DNA from: Natrinema amylolyticum | GTDB taxonomy: Archaea; Halobacteriota; Halobacteria; Halobacteriales; Natrialbaceae | Assembly (NCBI RefSeq): GCF_020515625.1 | Contig: NZ_JAIWPJ010000001.1 | Coordinates: forward strand, 186,001-250,000 | Reading direction: 5' to 3' | DNA length: 64,000 nucleotides | Shown here: one piece after another, positions 16,327 to 24,275 of the stretch | How positions within the stretch are numbered: position 1 is the first letter of the stretch | Layout of the letters: the number at the start of each line of letters is the position of its first letter | The notes under the pieces: model-generated | Seen by the model: the letters and a program-made list of their open reading frames with translations, nothing else | Told to the model about the DNA's origin: nothing | The model's database searches: none | Program-made: the position numbers and the translations under genes

Positions 16327-17040
16327 CTCCGCGACGACGGCTTCGAGACGCTCCTGCGCCTCGGGGAACATGACGTTGTTCTCCTTGTGGATGTACAGAT
16401 GCATGTCCTCCTCGAGGAGCTGCAGCCGGTCGAGCATGCTGCGATAGCTCGGACACGCATCCTCGGGGATCGCGTAGTCGTCGGTCAGCGAACGGAGCCG
16501 CTCGAGGTGGGCCGCGGCCGCGTCGTGTTCGTCCTCGAGGTGACCGATCGCCTTGCGGATCCGCGCCTCCTCGTCGGGCGTCAGCGACGGCTCGCCGTCG
16601 AGCCGTTCGAGTTCGGGGAAGACGTTCTCCTCCTCGTCCTCGATGTGGTGGGTGGCCTCGTCGGCGAGGTCGAGAAACGTCGATTCGACCTCGCGGAGTT
16701 CCGGATGGGCGTCGCCGTGGACGCGGACTACCTTTCGAACGGTTCGCTCGAGCGACGGCAACTCGTCGCGGAGGTAGTCGTGGTGGGTTTCGACGATGTC
16801 GTCAACGAGCGCCGATATCGAGTCCCGGTCGCTCGTTTCGCCGGCGTCTCCCGATCGGGCCTCGCGCAGTTTCTCGCGGACCGTCGCAACCTCGAGGTCG
16901 GCGTCGGCACAGGCCCGCGCGAGCGAGGCGTCGCCGCCACAGCAGTAGTCGATCCCGACGGACTCGAACACCGACGCGAATTCGGGATTGTCTCTGACGA
17001 GCGCACCGAGTCGCCGCTCCGGATCGATTTCGACGGTCAT
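16312..17040 (-). CDS. RIC family iron-sulfur cluster repair di-iron protein
   Basis: A 242-residue protein with an N-terminal DUF542/ScdA domain carrying the paired cysteines C33-C34 (YCCGGD) and a C-terminal hemerythrin-like four-helix domain. Likely iron ligands are in THHDYL, THHIEDEEENVFPE, LEDEHDAAAAH and MHLYIHKENNVMFPE. RIC proteins (YtfE, ScdA, DnrN) help restore iron-sulfur clusters after nitrosative or oxidative damage. The start at 17040 was chosen because the upstream extension is Arg-rich and lacks domain sequence. The last four residues, YSSH, and the stop codon come from a MITE-like inverted repeat, so the C-terminus has been rewritten by the insertion. Confidence 0.88.
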   Translation of the reverse strand: MTVEIDPERRLGALVRDNPEFASVFESVGIDYCCGGDASLARACADADLEVATVREKLREARSGDAGETSDRDSISALVDDIVETHHDYLRDELPSLERTVRKVVRVHGDAHPELREVESTFLDLADEATHHIEDEEENVFPELERLDGEPSLTPDEEARIRKAIGHLEDEHDAAAAHLERLRSLTDDYAIPEDACPSYRSMLDRLQLLEEDMHLYIHKENNVMFPEAQERLEAVVAEYSSH

Positions 17041-17288
17041 CGAGTCCGAGTGACGTCGGCGTGAGGTTCGAACGCGGTACCGTTTCGATCGACGCCGCCT
17101 GGCGCCTTCGGTGAAGCGTCGTCGCCGTCCGCCGGGCGTTTCGGTCTGCCGAAGCTCATGCGGTCGGAGAAAGCGACGCCGCGGCGAAGGACCTTCTCCC
17201 GAACCTGATCGGGTCGACCGTCGCGTCCTCGAGACGGCCGTTCGCGCGGGCCTGTGCCGACGCCGACCGCGTGGGCGATCTCCGTCGA

Positions 17289-18713
17289 CTACTCGTAGAG
17301 GTGGGCCCACGGTCGCTCGCGCTCGAGCGCCGCGCTGGCCGTGAGGACGTCGTCGTCCCCGAACCGGGAGCCGACGAGTTGGAGGCCGACGGGATGGCCC
17401 CCGTCTGTCAGTCCGGCGGGCGCCGAGGCGACCGGGTGACTCGTCCAGTTGAACGGCCACGTGAGCGGCCACTCCCACGCGTCGGACTCGAGGTCCTCGC
17501 GCAGCCCGACGTCCGCTCGCGACAGCGTCGGCGTCACGAGGACGTCGTACTCGGCGAGGACGTCCTGCACGGCGTCGAAGACGCCAGTTCGAACGACGCC
17601 CGAGCGGGCGAGGTCTTCGGGCCCGTGCTGTTCGGCGATGTGGAGCATCGCGAGCAGGCTGTCCGACACCTCCTCGGGACGGTCCCGGAGGTCGATCCCG
17701 TGCTCCTCGTCGACGAGCGCCGCGGTCTCGAGGATCGACGTCATGTACGTCGCCATCACCGCCTCCTGCAGCTCGGCCATCGAGTAGCCGTGGCCGATCT
17801 CGATCTCGTCGACGGTCGCGCCGGCGTCCGCGAACGCGCCGACGGCGTCCTCGACGACCGCTCGCACCTCGTCGGTGATCGGAAAGACGTCGAGATCGGG
17901 GCTGTACGCGATCCGGTAGTCGTCGATCGACCGCTCGACGGCCCCGCGGTAGTCGATCTCCACGGGGACGCTCGAGGGATCGGCCGAGTGGGGGCCACTC
18001 GTGATCTCGAGCATGAGCGCGGCGTCCTCAACGGTTCGGGTCATCGGTCCCTTAGTGACGTGCTGGGTCTTTCGGCCGAAGGCGCTCGGCCGACCGTCGT
18101 CGGGCACCAACCCGAAGGTCGGTTTGAAGCCGTAAACCCCGCAGGCGGCCGCCGGAATCCGGAGCGAGCCGCCGGCGTCGCTGCCCGTTGCGAGCGGCGT
18201 CATTCCGGCGGCGAGTGCGGCCGCGGAGCCGCCGGAGGAGCCGCCGGCGTTGAGTGACGTATCGATCGGCGATGCCGTCGGTCCGACGAGTTCGTTGTCC
18301 GTCGTCCCCTTGTGCCCGAATTCGGGCGTATTGGTCTTCCCGATCACGACGGCGCCCGCGTCCTCGAGGCGCTCGACGATCGCCGATGTTTCGTCGGCGA
18401 CGTTGTCCGCGAACAGCGCCGAGCCGTACGTGTGCCGCACCCCTTCCTTGAGCGCGCCGAGGTCCTTCAGTGCCAGCGGGACGCCGTGGAGCGGACCGAT
18501 ATCGTCGCCGTCCCGAAGTGCCCGGTCGGCCTCGGCGGCAGCCTCGCGGGCCGCCTCGTCGCAGACCGTCACGAAGGCGTTGATTTCGTCGTCGTCGCGG
18601 TCGATTCGCTCGAGGTGTGCCTCGAGGGCTTCGGTCGCGGTCGCGTCCCCGGTCCGAATCGCTGCCGCGAGTTCCGTCGCGGACAGCGCCGTGAGTTCCG
18701 TCTCCTCGGACAT
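17289..18713 (-). CDS. Amidase (amidase signature family)
   Basis: A 474-residue amidase-signature hydrolase with the Ser-cisSer-Lys triad visible: K83 (LALKDLG), S159 in the GGSSGGS glycine-serine motif and nucleophile S183 in SDAGGSLR. GFKPTFGLVP follows, as in the family. Such enzymes hydrolyse amides; the sequence lacks clear GatA-specific features and no gatB or gatC is adjacent, so a catabolic amidase is more likely than the tRNA amidotransferase subunit. The start at 18713 (MSEETELTAL) gives the usual family length. Substrate unknown. Confidence 0.88.
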   Translation of the reverse strand: MSEETELTALSATELAAAIRTGDATATEALEAHLERIDRDDDEINAFVTVCDEAAREAAAEADRALRDGDDIGPLHGVPLALKDLGALKEGVRHTYGSALFADNVADETSAIVERLEDAGAVVIGKTNTPEFGHKGTTDNELVGPTASPIDTSLNAGGSSGGSAAALAAGMTPLATGSDAGGSLRIPAAACGVYGFKPTFGLVPDDGRPSAFGRKTQHVTKGPMTRTVEDAALMLEITSGPHSADPSSVPVEIDYRGAVERSIDDYRIAYSPDLDVFPITDEVRAVVEDAVGAFADAGATVDEIEIGHGYSMAELQEAVMATYMTSILETAALVDEEHGIDLRDRPEEVSDSLLAMLHIAEQHGPEDLARSGVVRTGVFDAVQDVLAEYDVLVTPTLSRADVGLREDLESDAWEWPLTWPFNWTSHPVASAPAGLTDGGHPVGLQLVGSRFGDDDVLTASAALERERPWAHLYE

Positions 18714-18971
18714 ACCAGTAGCACCCGGCCGAAGTGTGATATAAGTTGTCGCGGTTCTCACGGCTCGCCGCCGCTTCTCCGAGACGAGGCGGCCGACGAG
18801 CGAGTCCGTCGTTCGGGAGAAGTGGGGATACCGCGGAAATTATTGATCACTGTGACGGATCGGTCACCGTCTCATCGGATAATACGACGCATACGTTCCT
18901 TTGAACGTTCTGTCGGCGGATCACAGAACGCTCGTGCGCAACAAACCCCGGTTCGGTTACGAATGCGGAAT

Positions 18972-18979
18972 ACTTATCC
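18972..18979 (+). promoter_or_regulatory. TATA-like box for the cold-shock gene
   Basis: ACTTATCC lies about 30 nt before the ATG at 19006 in an AT-rich stretch. An 8-bp inverted repeat (CGTTCTGT/ACAGAACG) lies about 45-70 nt further upstream. Confidence 0.4.
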
Positions 18980-19005
18980 GTATATCTCGGTACCATTTGG
19001 TCGTA

Positions 19006-19200
19006 ATGGCAAACGGCACGGTTGACTTCTTCAACGACACTGGCGGCTACGGATTCATCGAGACTGAGGACGCGGACGAGGACGTATTCTTCCACATGGA
19101 AGACGTCGGCGGCGAGGACCTCACGGAAGGGACGGAGATCGAATTCGACATCGAACAGGCCCCCAAGGGCCCGCGCGCGACGAACGTCGTTCGCGAGTAA
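19006..19200 (+). CDS. Cold-shock domain protein
   Basis: A 64-residue single OB-fold protein with both nucleic-acid motifs: RNP1-like GYGFIE (14-19) and RNP2-like DVFFH (26-30). The ending GPRATNVVRE is typical of CspA-type proteins. Cold-shock proteins bind single-stranded RNA and DNA and act as RNA chaperones. The frame is open upstream, but the ATG at 19006 gives the exact family start and follows a TATA-like box at leaderless spacing. It stands alone. Confidence 0.93.
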   Translation: MANGTVDFFNDTGGYGFIETEDADEDVFFHMEDVGGEDLTEGTEIEFDIEQAPKGPRATNVVRE

Positions 19201-19374
19201 CAACGGGTTTGCAACGTCGTCGGAAGGCGACGTAACTGAACTCGCTTCTTCGACCATCGACTCGAGAGCGCCCGCTCCGGACACGCACGCGTCGAGCGAT
19301 CGACGCGATATCACTGCTCGACGCGTTTCCGGTGACGACGCTCGAGAGAACGAGTCGCGATCGGGCGGCGATCG

Positions 19375-20115
19375 CTACTGATACATCCGCAGCGGCTGGG
19401 CCTGCGAACTCTCATCCTGACCGATCTGTTGCATCTGCTGGGCGAACTGCTCTCGCTTCTCTCGGATCTCCGCCGCGCGGTCGAGCAGTTCCTGTACGTC
19501 GACCTCGACGTCGGCGAGCCGACAGATGCCCTCCTCGAGGAGGACGCTCGCGGATTCGGGATCCGGGAACTGCGGGCTCGATTCGACGACGAGACCGACG
19601 CTGTCGTAGTCGCGCTGTGCGGCGCGGTTGATGAGCGCCCCCGTCGGTCCCGTGACGACGCCGTCTTCGGGCGGCGCGTCGATGTCGTGGCTCTCGAGTC
19701 GCTCGCCGGCGTCTCCGGTCCCGATGCCGTAGACGTCGGGTTCGTCCTCGCGCTCGGCGGGCAGCCCGCTGAGGTAGAGCGGAAGCGCGTCCTGCGCGAC
19801 GATCCACTCGGTCAGACACTCGGCGACGGAGCCGACGGCATCAGAAGAGATCGGGACGTCGCTGCGAAGCGCGATAACGTCGTGCTCCTCGCTTGCGTAG
19901 AGCCGGACCGGCGGCTCTGCCGTTCGGTTGCCGCCGCGGTAGACGCCGACGCGAGGCAGCCCATCGCAATCGACGCTGGCGTAGTAGCGCATGTCGAGTT
20001 CCTCGATGAGGTGGTCGGTCGCGATCTTCCCGACGAGTCCGAGACCCGGAAACCCCTCGACGAGGACCGGCTCCTCGAGGTCGATCTCGGGGCCCTGCTG
20101 GCGGATTTGTGCCAT
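19375..20115 (-). CDS. PAC2 family protein
   Basis: A 246-residue protein of the PAC2 (proteasome assembly chaperone 2-like) family. Landmarks are VLVEGFPGLGLVGKIATDHLIEEL near the N-terminus, YRGGNRTAEPPVRLY, and TGPTGALINRA. The C-terminus is a helical, Gln-rich tail (AQQMQQIGQDESSQAQ) that may form a short coiled coil. Archaeal PAC2 proteins are proposed to act in proteasome assembly, though this is inferred from eukaryotic homologues. It is divergent from the NSUN methyltransferase gene, 124 nt apart; the frame extends upstream but lacks the family start. Confidence 0.88.
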   Translation of the reverse strand: MAQIRQQGPEIDLEEPVLVEGFPGLGLVGKIATDHLIEELDMRYYASVDCDGLPRVGVYRGGNRTAEPPVRLYASEEHDVIALRSDVPISSDAVGSVAECLTEWIVAQDALPLYLSGLPAEREDEPDVYGIGTGDAGERLESHDIDAPPEDGVVTGPTGALINRAAQRDYDSVGLVVESSPQFPDPESASVLLEEGICRLADVEVDVQELLDRAAEIREKREQFAQQMQQIGQDESSQAQPLRMYQ

Positions 20116-20239
20116 ACGCGAGACGTCTGTCGGCGCCCCCATAAAATCGAGGGCGGCGGCTACCGGGAGAATCCCCGTCGATCCGGCCGCGCCCGGCGCT
20201 TCGAAACGCACAAACGCGGGGCGTGCGAATCCGCGGCCG

Positions 20240-21148
20240 ATGGAGCCACTCGAGCGGTATCGACCGATCATCGACGACTTCGACGCCTTCCTCGCGGCCT
20301 GCGAGCGGCCGCTCGGCAACGCCGTTCGCGTCAATACGATCAAGGCCACCGTCGAACGGACGCTCGCGGCCCTCGACGAGGCGGGCCTCGACTACGAGCA
20401 GGCCGACTGGAACCCGCGCGTCATCGACCTCGAGACCGATTCGCCGGGATCGACCTGGACCGCCTTTCACGGCTTCACGCACGGCCAAGAGGAGGTCTCG
20501 GCGGTGCCGCCGGTCGTCCTCGACCCCGAACCCGGCGAACGGGTCTGGGACTGCTGTGCCGCCCCCGGCGGGAAGGCGACTCAGATCGCGGCGCTGATGG
20601 ACGACCGCGGAACGGTCGTCGCGAACGACAACAACCTCGGGCGCATCTCGGCGCTGCGGTTCAACGCCGAGCGACTCGGCGCGACCAGCCTCGCGGTCAC
20701 GAACGCCGACGCGCGCAACTACTCGCTCGAGCGCTTCGACTTCGACGAGTTCGACCGTGCTCTCGTCGACGCTCCCTGTTCCTGCGAGGGGACGATCCGG
20801 AAGAACCCCGACGCGCTGGACAACTGGTCCGAGGGCCACATCTCCTCCGTCGCGGGCGTCCAGAAGGGGATCATCCGGCGATCGATCCAGGCCACCCGCG
20901 AGGGCGGGACTGTCGTCTACTCGACCTGCACTTTCGCGCCCGAGGAGAACGAGGCTATTGTCCAGCACGCGCTGGACACCGAGTCCTGTCGCGTCGTCGA
21001 CTTCGATCTCGACCTCGAGCACTCGCCGGGACTGACCGAATGGGACGGCGACGAATTCGACTCCAGCCTCGAGAACGCGGCTCGAATCTATCCCCACCAC
21101 AACGACACCGGCGGCTTCTTCGTCGCGAAACTGGAGGTGACCGCGTAA
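20240..21148 (+). CDS. NOL1/NOP2/Sun family RNA cytosine-C5 methyltransferase
   Basis: A 302-residue SAM-dependent RNA m5C methyltransferase. Motif I is WDCCAAPGGKATQIA, the catalytic motif IV is DAPCSCEGT (Pro-Cys) and motif VI is STCTFAPEEN with the second catalytic Cys; YPHHNDTGGFFVAKLE closes the domain. It lacks the C-terminal PUA-like domain seen in many family members. That domain is encoded by the next gene, whose ATG overlaps this TAA by one base, so the two probably work as a pair. The target may be tRNA or rRNA. Confidence 0.92.
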   Translation: MEPLERYRPIIDDFDAFLAACERPLGNAVRVNTIKATVERTLAALDEAGLDYEQADWNPRVIDLETDSPGSTWTAFHGFTHGQEEVSAVPPVVLDPEPGERVWDCCAAPGGKATQIAALMDDRGTVVANDNNLGRISALRFNAERLGATSLAVTNADARNYSLERFDFDEFDRALVDAPCSCEGTIRKNPDALDNWSEGHISSVAGVQKGIIRRSIQATREGGTVVYSTCTFAPEENEAIVQHALDTESCRVVDFDLDLEHSPGLTEWDGDEFDSSLENAARIYPHHNDTGGFFVAKLEVTA

Positions 21149-21711
21149 TGGCCGACGGAAACGACGGCCAGCGGTTCGATCGGCTCCCCGCGACGCCGGC
21201 GGAGCGAACCGTCGAGGGCCGCGTCAGCCGCGAGGAAGTCGTCGACTACTTCGACGATCGGTTCGGCGTCCCGCCCGAAACGTTCGACGACTACACCTTC
21301 TGGGAGAAGGGGGCCGGCAAGATCTGGATCTACGGCGGCGAGGCACCGACGCCGCTGGAGATCGAAGCGATCGGGATGACCTGTCTCCGCACGCGACAGG
21401 AACACTGGAAGCCGACGACGGACTTCGTTCAGCGCTTTGGCGGTCACGCGACCGAGTGCGTTATCGACCTCGATCGCGAGCGAGCGCGGCGGTTCGCGGC
21501 CGGCGAGGATCAGGAACTCGAGCGATGGGACGGCGACTGGGGGTATCTGATCGCCGCCCACGAGGTCGGGGTCGGGCCGGAGGGCCGACCAGTACGAGAC
21601 GGCGAAGCCGTCGAGCGAGGCGAGTCCGAAGCGATCGGCGTCGGCCTCTACGTCCACGGCGAACTCCGCTCGATGGTGCCGAAGGGACGACAGCGGGACC
21701 TCGAGTCGTAG
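21148..21711 (+). CDS. PUA-like RNA-binding partner of the NSUN methyltransferase (DUF7122-like)
   Basis: A 187-residue protein resembling the C-terminal RNA-binding region of NOL1/NOP2/RsmF-type methyltransferases. It shows KPTTDFVQRFGGHA, then VIDLDRERARRFAAGE, GYLIAAHEVGVG, and AIGVGLYVHGELRSMVPKGRQR. The closing GVGLY...PKGR pattern is characteristic of that domain. Its ATG overlaps the stop of the methyltransferase gene, so translation is coupled and the two proteins are probably a split enzyme. I recall the name DUF7122 for haloarchaeal members. Confidence 0.8.
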   Translation: MADGNDGQRFDRLPATPAERTVEGRVSREEVVDYFDDRFGVPPETFDDYTFWEKGAGKIWIYGGEAPTPLEIEAIGMTCLRTRQEHWKPTTDFVQRFGGHATECVIDLDRERARRFAAGEDQELERWDGDWGYLIAAHEVGVGPEGRPVRDGEAVERGESEAIGVGLYVHGELRSMVPKGRQRDLES

Positions 21712-21820
21712 CGATACCCGGTCGTCGGTCTACCGGGTCAGTTCGAGACGCTCGAGAGCGCTGCCATTCCGACACCGTTCGGTACGGGTGAAGCTGGTAT
21801 CGAGTAACAGCGACTCTCGA

Positions 21821-22642
21821 TCACGGTTCGAACGGAAGGTTTCCGAGGAACTCGTCGCTCTGGTAATCGAGGTGATCCAGCCGCGGACCGAGCAGTTCGC
21901 GGATGAGGACGACCAAGGGATTGGTCTTCCCGTCACCGATCATCGCGATCTCCCTTTTGGTCCCGTCGGCGTCTTCGTCCCATAGACCGACGGCGACCGT
22001 CTCCCGATCGGCGACGACGAGTCGACTCACCTTGGGGTAGCTCGACTGCTCGTACAACCAGTCCAGTTGCGGGTCCCATATCGTCGCTTCCGGAAGGTGA
22101 TCCCGAAAGAACTCCCGAGCCGCTCGGTTTTTGGTTCCGGCGTGGAACGCGACGCCGCGCTCGATGGCGCGCTCTGCGTGCGGGAGACACGCCTCGTCGA
22201 GTAACTCGTCGGAGGCGTAGATCAGAAACAGTTCGTCCGTGGCTCTGTCGGCCAGTTTCCGGCAGTAGTCGTATACGTCCTCGTGCCCCTCGAGTCGCCC
22301 GACGGCGCTTTCATCCGTTCCGCGTCCCGTTCCGAACCGTGAGAACAGTTCGTCGAAGAGGTCGACGTCCATCCATTCGGCGTCGGCTACCGAGGTGGTC
22401 CCCTCGGTGACGACGTTTTCGTCGCGGTCGTACTCGATCAGTCCCGCTTCGTCGAGTCGGGGGAGGACCTTGTGATGAAGCGAGATGACCGTTCGCTCGA
22501 GTTCCGCCCCGTCCTCCGAACCGAGCCGTTCGGCGATTTCGGTCACGGAGAGTCCGTGAGACGCGTCATCGAGCACGGTTACGACTGCACGATTAGTGGC
22601 GTCCGTCAGTAGTCGAATGAGTTCCTCGTCCCGCGAATCCAT
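21821..22642 (-). CDS. HTH transcriptional regulator (DUF7344-like HTH with TrmB-like sensor)
   Basis: A 273-residue probable transcription regulator. Residues 1-85 form a winged helix (LIRLLTDATNRAVVTVLDDA, LSVTEIAERLG, ISLHHKVLPRLDEAGLIEYD), the pattern of DUF7344-type HTH domains. The rest looks like the effector domain of TrmB-like regulators or a related phospholipase-D-like fold (ELFLIYASDELLDEACLPHA, VSRLVVADRETVAVGLWDE). It is convergent with the PUA-like gene. Targets are unknown; no divergent partner gene lies at its promoter. Confidence 0.78.
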   Translation of the reverse strand: MDSRDEELIRLLTDATNRAVVTVLDDASHGLSVTEIAERLGSEDGAELERTVISLHHKVLPRLDEAGLIEYDRDENVVTEGTTSVADAEWMDVDLFDELFSRFGTGRGTDESAVGRLEGHEDVYDYCRKLADRATDELFLIYASDELLDEACLPHAERAIERGVAFHAGTKNRAAREFFRDHLPEATIWDPQLDWLYEQSSYPKVSRLVVADRETVAVGLWDEDADGTKREIAMIGDGKTNPLVVLIRELLGPRLDHLDYQSDEFLGNLPFEP

Positions 22643-22796
22643 TATCCGTGAATATCACCGAGAGGTAATAAGGAGACGGCCTCAGTTCGTATACACGGTT
22701 CTCGAATTGTAATGCATCAATTTTCGTTGGGGCTCTCGTCTTTCACCCACGGATATCAGTCGGACGACCCGATCGGATCCGCATCGGCTGCTCCGG

Positions 22797-24152
22797 TCAC
22801 CATTCGGTGAGCGCGCCGGTCCCGTGGAACCACACCAGAATCACGAGGAACGCGCCGACGCCCGTCAGCGCGAACGCCCCACCGACGTAGAACACCGACG
22901 CCATACCGATCTCGTACATGAGCCAGCCGCCGAGCAGGGGCGCGACGACGCTCCCCGGCCGCCAGACGAGTTCGCGAATGCCGAAACTCGAGGCGACGCC
23001 GCCGTCTTCGGTCCCCTCGTCGGCGAACAGCGCCATGCTCGCTGGTTCGCGGAAACTGTCGGCGATTCCGAGCAGCCCGGAGAGCACGACGAGCGGGACG
23101 AACCCCGGCGAGACGCCGCCCAAGGGAGAGAGCCGACCGGGGACCGTCTCGAGCGGGATCCAGGCGGGGAACGCCGTCCCCGCGACGGCCGCCGGAACCG
23201 CGACGACGAGTTCAGACGGCGACCCGAGTGCGGTACCGACCGCCGGCGCGAACGGAATGCACAACGCGATCAGCCCGTACGCCGCCCCGCCGGCGAAGAC
23301 GAACAGCGCGCGGCCGTAGCCGTCCGAGAGCCGACCCGTGAACGGCTGACAGCACATGTTGGTGAACTTCTCGGCGACGACGGTCAGCGAGACCGCGAGG
23401 CCGCCGTATGCCAGTCCACCCTGTGCCGCCGAAACGCCCGCGAAGATCGGGACCCACGTTCGAACGAGCGTGACCGAAAACGCGTACTGGAACCGAAAGC
23501 TCGAGAGGGTGAGGAGACGCCGGTTGAGCGCGAGGTCGGCGAACGGAAACCCACTGACGCGGGTCTCGTCGGCCTCGAGGTACCGAATCGTGCCGAGCCA
23601 CGCGACGAGTATGATACAGACGATGACGGTGAAGATCGGCCCGAACCCGACCGCCTCGTAGAGCGTGCCCGCACTGAGGCTGCCGACGATCGACGCGGCG
23701 AAGTTCGCCGCGTTCGCCTTGCCGATGTAGTTCGCCCGAGCGCCGACGTCGGCGAGCTGGCCGACGAGCGATAGCGTCATCAGACCGGAGCCGGTGACGA
23801 CGACCCCCTGTAGCGCTCGGATGGCGATAAAGGAGGCGCTCGAGTCGACGATCGGAAACAGCGCGTAGACACCGACGCCGGCCCCGAGGACGGCGAGTAA
23901 GACGAGTCGCTTGTCGAAGCGATCGCCGGCCCACGCCAGCGGGATGACGGCGACGGTCTGGGCGAAGGTAAAGCCAGTCGTGTAGAGCCCGACGACGAGG
24001 CCGGCGCTGACCGTCAACCCGAGGACCGTCGTTCCGGTCGGCTCGAGCGTCGTGATGTAGTACGGCAACAGCGTGATGAGCGTGATGAACCCGAACCCTT
24101 CCGCGAACCGAGCGAGATAGAGCGACCAGAACTGGAGACGGTCCTCGTTCAC
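22797..24152 (-). CDS. MFS transporter
   Basis: A 451-residue major facilitator with 12 predicted membrane helices in two six-helix halves. The N-terminal half has WAGDRFDKR, the loop 2-3 motif, and the C-terminal half has GRLSDGYGRALFVFAG, the matching motif of the second half. Substrate cannot be read from sequence; the layout suits a drug or metabolite exporter. It lies 123 nt downstream of the DHH-protein gene on the same strand and may be read from that promoter or its own. Confidence 0.88.
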   Translation of the reverse strand: MNEDRLQFWSLYLARFAEGFGFITLITLLPYYITTLEPTGTTVLGLTVSAGLVVGLYTTGFTFAQTVAVIPLAWAGDRFDKRLVLLAVLGAGVGVYALFPIVDSSASFIAIRALQGVVVTGSGLMTLSLVGQLADVGARANYIGKANAANFAASIVGSLSAGTLYEAVGFGPIFTVIVCIILVAWLGTIRYLEADETRVSGFPFADLALNRRLLTLSSFRFQYAFSVTLVRTWVPIFAGVSAAQGGLAYGGLAVSLTVVAEKFTNMCCQPFTGRLSDGYGRALFVFAGGAAYGLIALCIPFAPAVGTALGSPSELVVAVPAAVAGTAFPAWIPLETVPGRLSPLGGVSPGFVPLVVLSGLLGIADSFREPASMALFADEGTEDGGVASSFGIRELVWRPGSVVAPLLGGWLMYEIGMASVFYVGGAFALTGVGAFLVILVWFHGTGALTEW

Positions 24153-24275
24153 GGCGCTCCTTTCTGCGGTACCGGAAAACCGGTTTCGAAACGAATGTTG
24201 CCGATGGCCGGCGCTGTCACTGAGGATGCGATGACCGGCGCTATGGGATCGACGGACGACGGAGGAAGACGAGTC

